NCBI GenBank assembly: GCA_018894105.1
Contig: CM032133.1
Span: 15,886,501-15,950,500 of the forward strand
Direction of reading: 5' to 3'
Source: Jacaranda mimosifolia
Taxonomy: Eukaryota; Streptophyta; Magnoliopsida; Lamiales; Bignoniaceae
Length of the DNA stretch: 64,000 bases
Translations under genes and position numbers: made by a program
Shown here: positions 35,286-47,900 of the stretch, piece after piece
Position numbering within the stretch: the stretch's first letter is position 1
How the letters are laid out: each line of letters starts with the position of its first letter
The notes under the pieces: generated by a model
What the model saw: the letters and a program-made list of their open reading frames with translations, nothing else
Told to the model about the DNA's origin: nothing
The model's database searches: none

Positions 35286-36816
35286 CTACAAACCATAGCC
35301 GAACAAACCCTTGCCCTTACCAGTATGGGAAGGACAAGATGATCTTGGGCATGTAGCTCAAATAATGAACTTTTGAGCATGCTTCCCAGCCGGTCTTAAA
35401 TTCACTTGCTCGGAACCATTGCTTGCTCCGTACTAAGGTGCTACAAAAAAGGGTAGAGCGTGAGGCTATCTGGAATACCTCTAAAGGAGGCTTGGATACC
35501 GCCCATCACAAGAGTCTCCACTTGCCATCTTAGCGTAAATTCTATCCAAGAAATAATCAAGAAATATAATGCAAGTGCTGAAGAGAAAGCAAGAATGCAA
35601 TTACAAGCACACAAGTAAGTGGAAAGTCAAAAATTAACTAACCAACCTTCGAAAATATGGAAGTGATGTTGAAAGAAGAAACAAATAAGCCTGCCTCCTC
35701 AAAAACCTGTCGAAGGTCGCGATGAACCTTCTACAAATGCATCAATGATTGTGAACTATTCTAAACAAAGGAAACCCCCAAACTTTTATCTCGCACAAAG
35801 AAAAGACAACTCTTCCAAGGCCTTCTAGAGGAAGGCAAACCACTTAACGATTTGCAATTTGGCCTAGGAAAAAAGTGCAAGAAGATTTCATTTAGCACCC
35901 TCCACAACAGAAAAGAGAGTCAAAACTATCTAAGGAAATAAGAAGACCCAAAAGTCCTTAAAGTGGTGCTGAAACGCTACAATGTATACGAAAGAGGTCA
36001 AAGTAATATAATGTGATCATTTGGAAAAGGAAGAACAAGTTCAAACTCATTAGAGGTGGAGACTGTACGTCTCAAAATTCTCACTCTCCCAAAGAAAGTG
36101 ACTAAGATAGTTCATTAACACCAAGAAAACTACTATCAACATTAGGAGCATCATCTAACTCTTTCTCAGAAGAATCCTCTCATCCAAACTTATACTTAGA
36201 AACCAAATCCAGACTCAGATGAATGAGCTAACTCAAAAATCAAAGGATGAAATGTGCTCTTGACACGTGACTCCAAGATCTGAGATTGGAATAGATGACC
36301 CGCATAAAGAAAGGCTCACAAACTAAAAAAACATAGCGACACTGCGAGGAGAACGACCCCCATGAACAGTTGGAGCAGGCACCTTTAAGCCCTACGGCAG
36401 CATGATTACAAGGTGTGGCTGGCCTCTCCACAACAACAGTAACTCTGTCGCTTACCTCTATCTAACAATCAAACATGATTTGGCCTTGGTCCCATGGCCT
36501 AACATTCCCTTATCAGAATTAGACATATCTTACTCCCAAGTTGAAGTTTTCTAGAAAAAATTTTATTGACTCTAAAGAGTTAGAAAATACAAACGCGAGA
36601 ATAAAAAATGAAAAAAGGTGAAAAAATTGCCTTGGGAACTCATCTTGTCTCACTAACAAAACTTACTTCCTAAAATCCAAAATTACAAAAATTTGGCTAA
36701 GTCCTTTAGAGGATGAAAAATATTAAACATGATATCTTCTGGAAACAACCAATTAAAGAGACCTCCGAATCTCCATGAAGTTTATAATATACTTTCAGCA
36801 TGTAAATAGCGCTTGA
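35286..36816. other. 3' interior of Tat-like copy 1, no supported gene
   Basis: Degenerate sequence without a recognisable domain on either strand; antisense ORFs up to 99 codons occur but carry no family signature. Confidence 0.4.
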
Positions 36817-37185
36817 TGATATGGAAAAATAAGACACTATGAACAAAAAAGTAAAAATAAATAAAATAATATGAGGAAATAAGACCCTAGGGGAAAAATG
36901 TAAAACTAAATAAAATGACCCAATTAAATAAATAATTATTAAGTAGAGGACCAGCAAGCCCAACAAAGTAAGCCTATCAAGATGAGCACTATCCAAATGG
37001 GCCAAAGCCCAATAAGTATTTAGTCACTGTAACTTCCAACTTCCTAAGCAAAAAGAGAACACATCAAATCATTTTAAAAAAAATCCTGAACTCTGACTCT
37101 ATGTAAGTGCGTTCCAAGAACATAAGTCTATTTTTTTTTTGTTAACATTCAGAAAGAACCCTGACTCCATTTTCATATAGCATCA
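36817..37185 (+). repeat. Right LTR, Tat-like copy 1
   Basis: Longer than the left LTR because of an internal AT-rich duplication near its start (AAAAATAAGAC / GAAATAAGACC). Confidence 0.8.
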
Positions 37186-38171
37186 ATATTGTTGACACAA
37201 ATTTTTATGATCTGCAAAAATGTAATATCCCAAATATTTTATAAATCATTATAGTGATAAATTTAATGCTATATATTCCAGTCAAAAGCATTATCAATTA
37301 TACTTCACAAACGTATCTTGGATATTTAATTTATTTTAGGACTACATGAATTTTCTAAGGCCAAGCATCAGAGCCATGGGATCCTTAGTATCATAAACAA
37401 TTAAATAAACACAAGAATAAATAATTATTAGTGACTCTCAGTCTTCTAAAAAAGTAATTGGATGTATATGAGATTCGATGTCAGAAAGTGGATAAATAGT
37501 AAGATGGCTTTCTATTCTTTTTAACATTTTGAGTCGCTAGTGGGTGTTCACTTGGTGCTTAATGGGATCTTGATATAATGTAAGTGCCGGATAGAACTCA
37601 AATTTTTTGGAGCTTATTAGGGATCACATGTTAGATACTTATTTTGATTTTCTTTCACTTTTAAGGATATAGACCTTCGATCATAACTTGAAATAAGGGA
37701 AAAAGGAGAAAAAGAAAAAGAAAGGAAATGATAGTATGAGTTGTTGATACATTGGTATTAAGCATCAACTCTTCATTATTAATTCTATAAGGACTACCTG
37801 GTGGTGATTAAAGGTATAGAATTTATTTACTTGCTATATCATTAAATTGGATGCCAATTATTTAATGAAACTTCATTAATTGAGTTTTAAGCTAATAATT
37901 AAACTAGTTACCATGGATATCAATTTAAAACTACACGTGTTAGAGAAATGAATTAGTTCTGCATTGAATGTTATTTGATTTAACATATTAGTAGATCATA
38001 ATTGTAAGAAATATATAATTCTTACTTAAGGTGGACAACGTATATCCAAAAGATCGAACTTTTTGGCAGTTAGTAATACAATATAGCCTAATTTTCTCTT
38101 TATAGTGAGGGAAAGAATTATCTTAAGCCTCATCTTATCTTGAGCTAATCTAGTTATACAGGTATTTTGGG
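37186..38171. other. Intergenic, no gene seen
   Basis: AT-rich without domains or clear repeats. Confidence 0.5.
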
Positions 38172-38599
38172 CTCGTTTGCTTGGAGTGATGTGATTAGCA
38201 GTTACATATAAGAAAATGATACATTTTAAGCCCATTAGGATAGAATATTTTAATTTTATGTTTGGTTGGTATGATTAATATATAAATAAATTAAAATATA
38301 ATATATAAATTTACTATTATATCCTTTATACTTTTTAATAAGTTTTTCATAATTTCCTCATTCTTTCCCATTTTTAGGATCATGGTTTAATCGGAAATAA
38401 GATAAAAAAAATAGACCCTATTAAATATTTGTAATTCTTATCACACCTAATCAAGCATTCACCCCCTTGATCCATTTTCCAAAAGCAACAATAAATAATG
38501 TAGGGCCTAGGATTTATCAAGGACTTTTATCAATTGAAACAAACAATAAAAGAGGCTTGATTAGGTATGTATCACACCTAATCAAACCAAGCAAACAAG
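38172..38599. mobile_element. MITE (428 bp) with CTYGTTTGCTTGG termini
   Basis: Terminal inverted repeats CTCGTTTGCTTGG and CCAAGCAAACAAG match at 12 of 13 positions, and subterminal GTGATGTGATTA / TATCACACCTAATC extend the inverted symmetry. TTTGCTTGG-type ends are common in Tourist/Harbinger-like or similar MITEs. The target duplication is not clear, so the superfamily is left open. Confidence 0.65.
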
Positions 38600-40121
38600 G
38601 GAATTAAACATTGTAACCCTTTCAATGCTTTCTGGCCATTCGTAGAATTGGATCAACATAGACCTCAAATATCTCTATTATGTTCTTCAACTTAACCCTG
38701 GATTAGAATATAATTATTCCCACTAATAATAGATTAATTTAACTAATTAAAGTTGTGTTCATATGATGATTAGACCGTTGGAGAGTACTTAAGACCCAAT
38801 TACCCAAACAGTGAGATTCTTTGAGGATGAAATATGTTCAAAGATATATGTACCAATACCAGTTAAAGAGTCCAATGTTCCGGTTAAAAGGAAAACTTTA
38901 TTCTAAAACGGGTCCAATATGCTTGATTTATTTTTTCTCAATATTTTTACATGATATATTACAATAGGTAGTTTCCCATCAAAAAAACAAAAATAAAATA
39001 AAAAAAGAAAGAAAAGAAAAGAAAAAGGAAGAGGAATTTATTGGACTTACTATCTTAGAGGATAAGTAAACTTTATTCTTGTTTGTTTTTCTAATTTTAT
39101 GTTTTATTGGGTGAATTCCAAATTGATTATATACATTATTAAAATCAATTATAAAATAGATAAATACTTGCATATAAATGAGACTAGAATATAATTTTTT
39201 TTAAATTTCAAACTCTCAACAATATCTCTTAATAAATTTTTATTAACTATAAAAGGGATTCTGGAACAAGCAGAATTTTTAAATTAGTGGAAGAGACAAC
39301 TTAAAAACGGGTGCATGTAAGAAAGGATTGGGACTTTTGGGATGAAAAATATTTGTTTTGCATGAAGAAAGCGAGCAAAGGGATAAAGATAGCACCTATT
39401 TTTCGACCGTCCCAATGGACGGCCTTTGGCATTTCTTTTCCCACACCTCTCCCAATCCACACATATTTTATTGCTAATTCCATATATATTATTCACTCCG
39501 GGAATTCTTGATCGTGTCATATTTTGATCCCTTCATTAATCTTATTCTTGTCAATAATTCAATCAGGTGTTTGAAATTCTTAGCAAGAATAAAGTTCAAA
39601 ATATAATTAATCACTGTAAACGTGTCATCGGATATATCTTCATATCATCCTAATTAACAATTTCCATTTCTCAATTATATTTCGTATAAAATGGAAGAAA
39701 AATTTTTTACCCAGTAGTACTGTTCAATCGGAACCTTTCCATTACTTCAAATGCACTTATTTTCATGGTAGATATTAATAGCTTGAGTAGAATATATCCT
39801 TCAACTGAATAAAAATAAATAAGAAGAAAAATTATTTCAAACTTCAACATATAAAATTTAGTTAAGTTAACATAATAAATTTTGCAATTTCTTTAATACA
39901 TGAGATACTTATATGTGTAGGTGCTTAGCAGAAAATAATACTTTACTTCTTGAATTCTTTTAATTTTTTTTGTATTTTTAATGCATGAGAATCAAATAAG
40001 ATGAGATTATATAATTAATAATTCATCATCAATTGTTTGAAAATTTGTGGTAGTCTATCTAGAGGTTTATTTATTTATTTATTTATTTTTAACAATTATG
40101 CTCATGTGTGACATCTAGGAC

Positions 40122-40174
<53 letters not shown>

Positions 40175-40450
40175 GCTATATGATTTTCGTAGAAAATATA
40201 AAATATGTAGTCCTCTCTCTTTGTCCCTTTAAATAAATTAATGAATATATTAATCAATTAACCATGTCTCTTAGTATGAACATTGTTTAAAAATATATTG
40301 TTATGAATTTTTTTGAGTTGTTAACTAAATTAATAATCGATTGCACATATTTTCTTCTTATTGTAATTGGTGGATTGAATCGCAAAGCGAAGATCAAAAA
40401 TTAAAAAAACATAAAATAATGAGGACAATTAAAATTATAAGGCAATTTGG
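38600..40450. other. Intergenic with microsatellites, no supported gene
   Basis: Includes an (ATTT)n run near 40064-40088 and (AC)n at 40124-40162 followed by (AT)n. Overlapping ORFs of 60-78 codons on both strands at 39284-39520 have no recognisable content. Confidence 0.5.
40124..40172. repeat. (AC)n-(AT)n microsatellite
   Basis: About 19 AC units followed by a short AT run. Confidence 0.95.
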
Positions 40451-40750
40451 TAAAAGAACTAAAAAAGGCCCAATGACCTAAATGAATTGACAAGATAACA
40501 GAGCTAGAGAGCTTAAAGACAAATTAAACCCATGAAGAATGGCGACAAAATCTTAATGGTTTAGCCTACCAAAAAAGACTATGGATACGAAGCTTTAGAA
40601 AGAACTTGGGGACAATAAATCATTCGCAAAGAATTGTGAACTTTTCAAAATTTCAAGAACAAAAAATCTTTTTGCATGCATTCCAAAGAAAAACAAACTG
40701 ATTTCTCTTGTCTACTGGAAATGACCTTACTCTATTTCCATGCAGCATCA
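40451..40750 (+). repeat. Left LTR, Tat-like copy 2 (approximate)
   Basis: Shares with 44675-44969 GACAAATTAAACCCATGAAG-like text, CTACCAAAAAAGACTAT / TTGCCAAGAAAAACTAT, and GAAATGACCTTACTCTATTTCCAT-like ends. Confidence 0.7.
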
Positions 40751-40780
40751 TTTTCACATCATTTGTGAGAACTCTAAAGA

Positions 40781-42075
40781 ATGAAGTAGTTGAGGATGCA
40801 GACGAGGTCAAGAGCTCGCGACTCTAGCACCCAAATGGCCTGACATCAGAGAATGTGGAGAGCCACCAATCTAAAGCATCATTGTACCCAGAACTGAAGC
40901 CAATTTCGAATGCACAACCTACACGGAAGAGATTTTCCCACAACATGCACTACTTTTTGAAAATCCCATTCTACCTATAACCCAAGAGGCATTGAAAATC
41001 CTATTGGAGAACACCACAACCCAAGCAATGGCCAAGATGGTTGCCTAATACATTAAGGATCGTCGCCCCCAAGAATCGCAACAATCCTCCTATCAAAGCT
41101 AGGGCCTTCTTCCTCCCTAAAGAGAACTAAGTGAAGAGATAATTTTGGACGTGATACTAATCCCCCACCCTGCCCTAACAAACAAAAATAGACACTTAAC
41201 TCCAAACAGACTCTACCTGGTGAACGCACACAGATATTGAAGCTCAAATGCGTCCCTTGGTGCCACACCCATCAGTAGGAGTAGAGAGCCATTATCACTA
41301 TCTAGTTGTCGCTCTCCTGAGGTGTAGCCCTTTTTTCAGCCATTTTGGTGGAGAGTTTGATGGCACTGAGGACACTCAAGAACACTTAGATAGTTTTCCA
41401 ATAACAATAGAGCTCTACGCTTTAGTGAATCGATACTACATACTCTTCCACACCATCCTCACGAAGTACGCTCTAACATGGTTCAACTATATGCCAGCTA
41501 GATCCACCATTGAATAAGAGGTGTTTGTACAATGTTTGCTCAAAAACTTCTCCATCAATCGTAGATCCCAAAAGTGGTGGCATACTTATTCACCATTAAG
41601 CAAATGGATGGTGAGTCTCTTAATATGTACCTTAACAACCTCATCCAAGTAGTGCATAAAATCCCCTATATCATCTAGGGACATCTGGCCAGCATCATCC
41701 AACAAAACCTAAAGCACTTGAAATTCTAGGAATTAATTGATAGAAAACCTCATACTACTCTGGAAGACCTCATAACTAAGAAATCATGACTACTCAGGAA
41801 ACCCATAAGCACAATCCACGGGAGAAAGGAGCAGTAATAACAAGAAGTAAGGAGATTGCAAACACCACTCACGATTCCCAGGATGAAAATTTTGATAGTA
41901 GCACTACAACACGGTCTCGTACAATGACCTCCACATAAAATAATAGCATATCCAAAGAAGCCAAAGTCAAACAAGTGATGTCGTTTCCATTGTAACAACA
42001 AACACACCATTGATGAGTACAGACACTTAAGGGATGAAATAAAAAAACTAACTTAGAGAGGACATCTTAAGGCGT
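40781..42075 (+). pseudogene. Tat-like gag relic, copy 2
   Basis: After the start region (MQTRSRARDSS in frame near 40796), an open stretch at 41248-41517 holds FGGEFDGTEDTQEHLDSF and ALTWFNYMPARSTIE, the capsid core of Tat-type gag. At about 41960-42060 the zinc motif reads CRFHCNNKHTIDEYRHLRDE, in which the last Cys is Tyr. Stops and frame changes throughout. Confidence 0.78.
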
Positions 42076-42439
42076 ATGTGGTGTATAGGCCATCCAGTCC
42101 TAAGCAGAGCCAGCTGAGGGGAGGGAACAAAGAACGATGGCGATGACCTAATGACTATTTGGATCCTATAGACCATCAACACCAATGCGATTCTAAGAAT
42201 CTCCCCATAGCTAGTGTCATCTCAATGATCTCAGAAGGACCAGCTGGCAGAGAATCTAGCAACACCAGAAAGGCACTAATGTGAGCAACAAAGCAAACAC
42301 AATCTCAGGCAGTAAATCTCATCTTGGGAATCATCAAGGTACATTCTCCAACACCCAACATCACCTTCGGAAAGGATGATATAAAGCCCAAGTGAGGAAG
42401 CCACAATGACATACTAGTGATCTCTATATCTCTTGCCAA

Positions 42440-42950
42440 CTTCTAGGTAAAGAAAATATTAGTAGACAACAGCAGCTCAGTAGATATCTTGTACCATAAT
42501 GTGTTTCTCCCGCTGGTAGTGGATAACACACAGCTATAGAAGATCAATAGCCCTTGGTAGGGTTCATAGTCAACACAATGGAGGCACTGGGAGACATGTT
42601 ATTTCCTCTCTCTCTCTAGGTACTCACCCTAAGTAGGCAGTGAAGATGCTGATGCTTTGGTAATCAAGATCCCATTTGCATACAACATGATATTGGGGAG
42701 GCCCACTCTAAATTTGTTCCAAGTGGTTGTTTCAACATGCCATATGAAGTTAAAATTCTCCATGCCAATTGAAACCAAAAACATTGTTGACGATCTGAGA
42801 GAATATAAAGAGTGCTACGTCAACATCTTGAAAAGTGTTAAGAGCTTTACCGCCAAGATGGATCAAACTAAGGAATTGAGAGATAACAAGAATAGAGACA
42901 AGGGCAAAGGTATGTGCAAGAAACAAGCGTCCTGGAGGTATTCCTGTTAG
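42440..42950 (+). pseudogene. Tat-like aspartic protease relic, copy 2
   Basis: KKILVDNSSSVDILYHNVF (about 42450) has Asn-Ser in place of the Ser-Gly that follow the active-site Asp. The open part 42657-42950 continues VIKIPFAYNMILGRPTLNLF, then VVSTCHMKLKFSMP and a Lys/Asn-rich tail. The ILGRP motif is kept here although lost in copy 1. Confidence 0.8.
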
Positions 42951-44674
42951 AGCCACCCCTTGCACTGCTTAAACTCATTGCCTATGGCGCTCTCTATTAT
43001 TTCTTATTTTTCTTAGAACAATTTTTGATTTAGTATTTCATATATGTTCTAAAGCGTTATTTCTTTTTCAAGTAGAAAGTTTTTTTTTTTGTTTTGATTT
43101 GAACAAGGCTTACCTACTCGAGGATGGCACCTCCATATTGCTATTATTTCGTATAATTGTTCATACGCAATTATCTTTGAATATAATTACCTTATTTGAA
43201 ACGATGGCACACCACTCTCAAAAGTACTCTCAAAAACACATCGACATAATCCTACTGTAAAGCTAGTATATGGTTGCCACCCAGGCATAATCTCATTATG
43301 AGCCCCTCCAGGGCACGCTGTCACCGGCATAAACCTACTATCTAGCCCCCCATGAGGCAATTGGTCACCACCCTGAAAAAGTTCCCTATGATTCCTCTAG
43401 GTAGGTAGCAACTCTTTGGTGTATTCCTACTATATGGCCCTTTGGGAGCCACGTAATCGACACTTAAATGCCTATAGTGAAACCTTCTTGCAGGCAAGTG
43501 GCGAGTCTTTCATGTAATCCTACTATATGGTCATCTGAGAAGTAAATAGTAGCAAAGCTAAAAAGCTATCTTGAATCCTTTTTGGAGAAAGCTAGCAACA
43601 TCTCAACACTTCAAAAATTGAGACATGTTAATACGTAATCAATTAAGCATAAGACCACTACAAATTCTCCCAGGAGGCACGTGGTTGCACTCCCATATCA
43701 ATTATTAAATTTTCTTGAGCATACATGGCCCATGAGCCACTCTTTATTATAATAATTATGCGATCAGAGATAAGACCTCTTGAATAAGGCTCGCCCTCAG
43801 ATCGATGTTGCCGCAATACGTAAGCACCAACATTGAAAGGCCTCTTGACTAAGGCTTATGATCAAACTTCACTGTTACAACTACTAATGGAACTAAGACC
43901 TTTTGAAAGGGGATTCTCTACAAATCATCATCACGACACTTAGTTTCTAAGCCTTTGCCAGTGAGGGCACAATTATGTTCCCAGTGAACCATTAAATACC
44001 ACAAAGAAACCACAACAATAAGGTGTCTGGTTTAAATTAATATCATTAACTAAGCATTGTAAATAGACCTCACTAATGAGACACCCAACAAGTTAATTTT
44101 AACCAATCACTTATTGCAATAAAAGCCACATCAAGAAGACTCACTTGCCTTTTCGCGCACTATCCTATTCGTTTCGATAATAGCCCTTCAAATGGACTTG
44201 CAACAAAGCTTAATGAAATGAGGCTCCGCACCTCCCTCGCATGATCCTATCATGTGTTGAACTTGCATTATTAACATAATAATCTCTTGAAACTCAAAAT
44301 GCGCATACATGAATCCATCAAAAGTTTCTCTAAGTTCTCAGCTGAATGCCAAAACATGGCCACAAAATCTTAAGGCACCCCCAGTGACTTTGGGGAAACC
44401 TTAGAAGCTCCCAAGAAAAAGAGTGGACATGAGAAAAAAAGGGCCACGTGCAAAACACCCTAGCTCAACCTTGTTGATCGGGCAGCCAAGATAGGCGTCC
44501 TTTACAAATGCCCAAGACAAAAGCCCTTTGAACACCCCTCACGAACATCCAGTACATACATAGTTGGGCTCCTAAGATGAGTGCTCGACATGGGTGCCTA
44601 ACATTATCTGGCGCTCGGGCACCCAGAGGACAATAATTGCAGGCACTCGACAGACACTCAATGTGGGCGCCCAT
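42951..44674. repeat. Non-coding interior of Tat-like copy 2 with degenerate array
   Basis: From about 43200 to 43560 units with GCCCCTCCAGGGCACG-, GCCCCCCATGAGGCA- and CTACTATATGGCC-like words recur, the counterpart of the CCCC/GGGG array of copy 1 in the same relative place. The rest has no recognisable domain. Confidence 0.5.
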
Positions 44675-44969
44675 GAACTGAAAAAGGCACAATAACCTAA
44701 ATCAATTAACTAAATAAAAGGACTAGAGAGTCCAGAGATAAATTAAGCCCATAAAGAAAGGCAGAGAAACTTAAATTGTCCTAAGCTTGCCAAGAAAAAC
44801 TATAAATAATAAGTTTCAAAAAGAATTTTGGTGCAAGAAATTATTCGTAAAAAATCACGAACTTTCGAGAACTATCGAAGCAAATATCTCTCTGCACGCG
44901 TTCCAGAGAAAACAATCTGATGTTCTACCATTTATTTGAAAGGACCTCACTCCATTTCCATATGGTATA
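44675..44969 (+). repeat. Right LTR, Tat-like copy 2 (approximate)
   Basis: Ends near TATGGTATA at 44961-44969. See the left LTR for the shared words. Confidence 0.7.
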
Positions 44970-46011
44970 AAAAAGTAAATTAAAAACATAATGAAAATCA
45001 AACTTATACATGGAATATTATATTAAAATAAATCAAAATACTATGGTATCAAGATACTCATAAATCACTGAAAAATACAACCATTACAATATCTTATCTT
45101 TGGTTGAATCATGACACATGTTAAGTTATTTGTTCATCTGTTAAAAATGAAACAAACTAACAAAAATAAGTAAATTGAAGTTTCAATTTGATAATATAAT
45201 TAAAATTTTGGAATTAATACCCAAAGTTGTAACTTAAATATCTTCAAATTTTCTTTCTTCTTTTTTCTTCTAAAACTAACAATAGCTAGATCGTCATTTC
45301 AATCCTTATCATATTATTAATATATTTAAATTTATGGCAATATATAAGTAGAGTCAAATTTTGTACAAATAAATGAATTATGTAAAGATATAGTTAATGA
45401 AAATAATTATTATATTTTTAATTAATACCATATCTTTGACATTTTGCATAGATATAAAAAATAGATGTATGAATTCTAGCTAAAATCGCATTTGAAATAA
45501 ATACATAAATATATAGAAAATTGAAAAACTTAAAAAGCTTATGTGAATGCTATAAATAAATCAAAATTGAAAAAAAAATTAATTATTCCCATCCAAATTT
45601 GTATTGAAAGAGGAAATGAAAAATAAAAAAAAATTCAAAAATATTATGTGAATATATTTTTAGTAGTGAATTTGGGGAATGTGATATATATGTTTTTGTT
45701 TTGGGATTACTATAGAATGTATTGGGAGGAAATAATTTGTTTAAAAGTACTTTTGGATGAGACAATTTTTACTATAGATATCACATCAAATAGAATATTT
45801 GTTGAATTTTTGGGGTGAAAATTAATATTTTGTAATAATCTTTTTACGAGAACGTGTAATTGTAATGATTGTTGCTTGTATAATTAAGATTATGCATTTT
45901 GAGGGATAACTTAGCTATAAATTTATATATCTTTTATAGTTGCATTGAGAATGTAGGTATTTGTTTGGATATGTTTTCTAGTTGAAAAACATCTTAGGAG
46001 CACATTCAAAC
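44970..46011. other. AT-rich intergenic DNA, no gene seen
   Basis: Strongly AT-rich. Nothing recognised. 46012-46016 (TAAAT) is the left target duplication of the following gypsy element. Confidence 0.6.
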
Positions 46012-46016
46012 TAAAT

Positions 46017-46567
46017 TGTTACAAACCCACAAATCCTATCAGCTAAATTGCCAAGCACTAATAGGAAAACCCTTCAATTAATGATGGTGCTCAGTGCCTA
46101 AGTGTAATGCAAAAGAAGGAGGAAGAGGGAGATACAATGGAAGGGATAGAAGGGGAAAAGAGAAAGGAGAGAAAGAAAGGACAGAAGGAATTATTTCATT
46201 AACACTGCTCAATGATTCAATCCACTGCAAGATAGGATTTTAACAAACAAATTTGAAGAAAAGACAAAAGAATCTAAAAAACATGTGAAACCCTAACCAA
46301 CTTAACTAAAACATAATTAATGCACTTTAATTCTAATTAAAAGAAGATTAGAAATTCCAAACCCTAATCTGGAGTCGAGCGACGTCGTTCCCATAAATAG
46401 GATGGCACCATTTTAGCCTCTTATTTTATTTTCCTAGCTTGCTACAAAATGACACCGTCTGAAAAAGTTGGAATGGCGGCGTTAGGTGCAAAACACTGAG
46501 AAATAAAAAGAACACTTATTTATCTAGGTTTCACGTTTCTCTTTCAGTTGGGATTCAGTTCATGACA
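46017..46567 (-). repeat. 3' LTR of the gypsy element
   Basis: About 90% similar by eye to 53850-54399. Confidence 0.95.
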
Positions 46568-46572
46568 TTGCT

Positions 46573-47074
46573 GCCTCCTTCAATAGGACTTATCCTCAAG
46601 TTTGAAAGCTCTGAAAACTGTTGGGCAATCACATCATAGTCTTCCCTGGTAGCTTCTTCATCCAGTAGGTGAGCCCAACTAACTAAGATCTAAACAACAG
46701 AGGCATTCTTTCATTTTAATAAGCCTCATCGCAAGAATAGCTACGGGTTGTAGTAGGGTTCTTCCTTTTTCATCAAAGGGTAGTAGAGAGGCTGTGATCT
46801 TCTCAGCTGATCCCACGTGCTTTTTCAACAATAAGATATGGAACACCGGATGAATTTTAGAACTTGAAGGAAGATGTAGTTTGTATGCCATTTGCCCTAT
46901 TTTCTCTATGATGGAAAAGGGTCCTACGTATTTGGGGCTTAGCTTCCAAACTTTGTTGTTGTGAATTGATAGTTGTCTGTAAAGCTTCAACTTCAAATAC
47001 ATAAAGTCACCCACTCTATAGTGCTTCTCAGTCCTCTCTTTGTCCGCTTGTTGCTTTATTTTATTTTGAGCCAC
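46573..47074 (-). pseudogene. Gypsy integrase C-terminus and chromodomain-like end
   Basis: 47074-46679 reads HYRVGDFMYLKLKLYRQLSI, then KLSPKYVGPFSIIEKIGQMA, YKLHLPSSSKIHPVFHILLLKK, the usual integrase C-terminal fold. After a frame change the end reads LVSWAHLLDEEATREDYDVI, then QQFSEL and EGGSNVMN with a stop at about 46552-46554, just inside the LTR, matching the CHD_II-type chromodomain end of plant chromoviruses. The domain is thought to steer insertion. The purine-rich EGGSN codons (about 46568-46582) also serve as the polypurine tract. Confidence 0.85.
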
Positions 47075-47099
47075 TTCCAGCTAAGTCTTGAGGTGTGAT

Positions 47100-47900
47100 T
47101 GAATAGCTATTCTGTCTTGAAGGAGCTATTGTACCCCTTGCACCAGTACTTCTTTTCCTAGGTCAGTTGGTATGTAGGAAGGTTTGTAGCTGTACAATGC
47201 TTCAAAAAGGGCCCTAGCTATAACAGTGTGGTAGTTGGTATTGTACCACCACTTTGCCATGTCTGTCCAATGGCTCCCCTTCTTAAGGTTGGCTCCACAC
47301 ATACATCTTAAGTAAGCTTCTAGGCATTGGTTTACTCTCTCACTATGACCATCTGTCTAAGGATAATAGGTTGTGCTAAGCTATCCTTGGACTCCTAGTA
47401 AGCTGAGTAGTTCCTTCCATAGATGGCTGGTGAATATTTTGTCCTTATCAGACACTATGCTGCTAGGTAAGCCATATAACTTATAAATAGTATCAAGAAA
47501 GGTGTATGCTAAGTGTAAAGTTGTAATAGGGTGTGAAAGAAGAACAAATTGTGCATATTTTGTGAACCTATCCACCACCACCCATATCATTGTCTTCCTA
47601 TTAGTACTTGGCAACTGCTCAATAAAATTCATGGGAAGATGTTTCCAAGCTTGGTCTGCAGTAGGCAAAGGTTGCAGCAGCCCAGGTTTCTTAGTGTTTA
47701 GATACTTATTTTGCTGGCAAACACTGCAATCCTTAAGTATCCCCTGGATCGTTTCTTGCATTTTTGCCACCAAAAGAGTGTTTTCAGCCTCTATAGAGCT
47801 CTTTAGATACCTAAATGACCACCTATACTGGAAAAATGTAATGATTCAATCACCTTGCTTCTTAAGTCAGTAGCTTTTCCCACATATAGCTTGCCCTTAT
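47100..47900 (-). pseudogene. Gypsy integrase zinc-binding and core relic
   Basis: 47773-47381 encodes CSVCQQNKYLNTKKPGLLQP, MNFIEQLPSTNRKTMIWVVV, DRFTKYAQF, SIVSDKDKIFTSHLWKELL. The family has MDFI at the first catalytic Asp; here it is MNFI (Asp to Asn), so the enzyme would be dead even in an open frame. The second Asp (VSDKD) is kept. A stop or frame break follows GVQG. Confidence 0.9.

Larger units (their letters stand above)
29876..37185 (+). mobile_element. Non-autonomous Tat-like LTR retrotransposon, copy 1 (7.3 kb)
   Basis: Diverged direct repeats at 29876-30209 and 36817-37185 start TGATWTGGAAAA and end YATCA, consistent with LTRs (TG...CA). Flanks ATATC and ATATT form a near-perfect 5-bp duplication. 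The interior has gag and protease relics on +, then about 4.3 kb without any recognisable RT, RNase H or integrase, including a tandem array and an inserted GGGTACCC-rich element. Gag and protease are of the Tat type. Similar elements that keep only gag are known as TR-GAG; here a protease relic is kept too. Confidence 0.75.
40451..44969 (+). mobile_element. Non-autonomous Tat-like LTR retrotransposon, copy 2 (~4.5 kb)
   Basis: Diverged direct repeats about 40451-40750 and 44675-44969 bound an interior with the same order as copy 1: gag, protease, degenerate array. Shared gag wording (MQTRSRARDSSTQ vs MQTRSIARDSNAQ) shows it is the same family, although the LTRs of the two copies are well diverged. 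No RT or integrase is recognisable. Exact termini and target duplication could not be fixed. Confidence 0.7.

Noticed and set aside
39284..39520. Overlapping ORFs on both strands in the spacer between the Tat-like copies
   Set aside because: No domain, no splice or start context; cannot be supported as a gene.
47502..47873. 123-codon ORF on + opposite the gypsy integrase
   Set aside because: Antisense shadow of the integrase, no domain.
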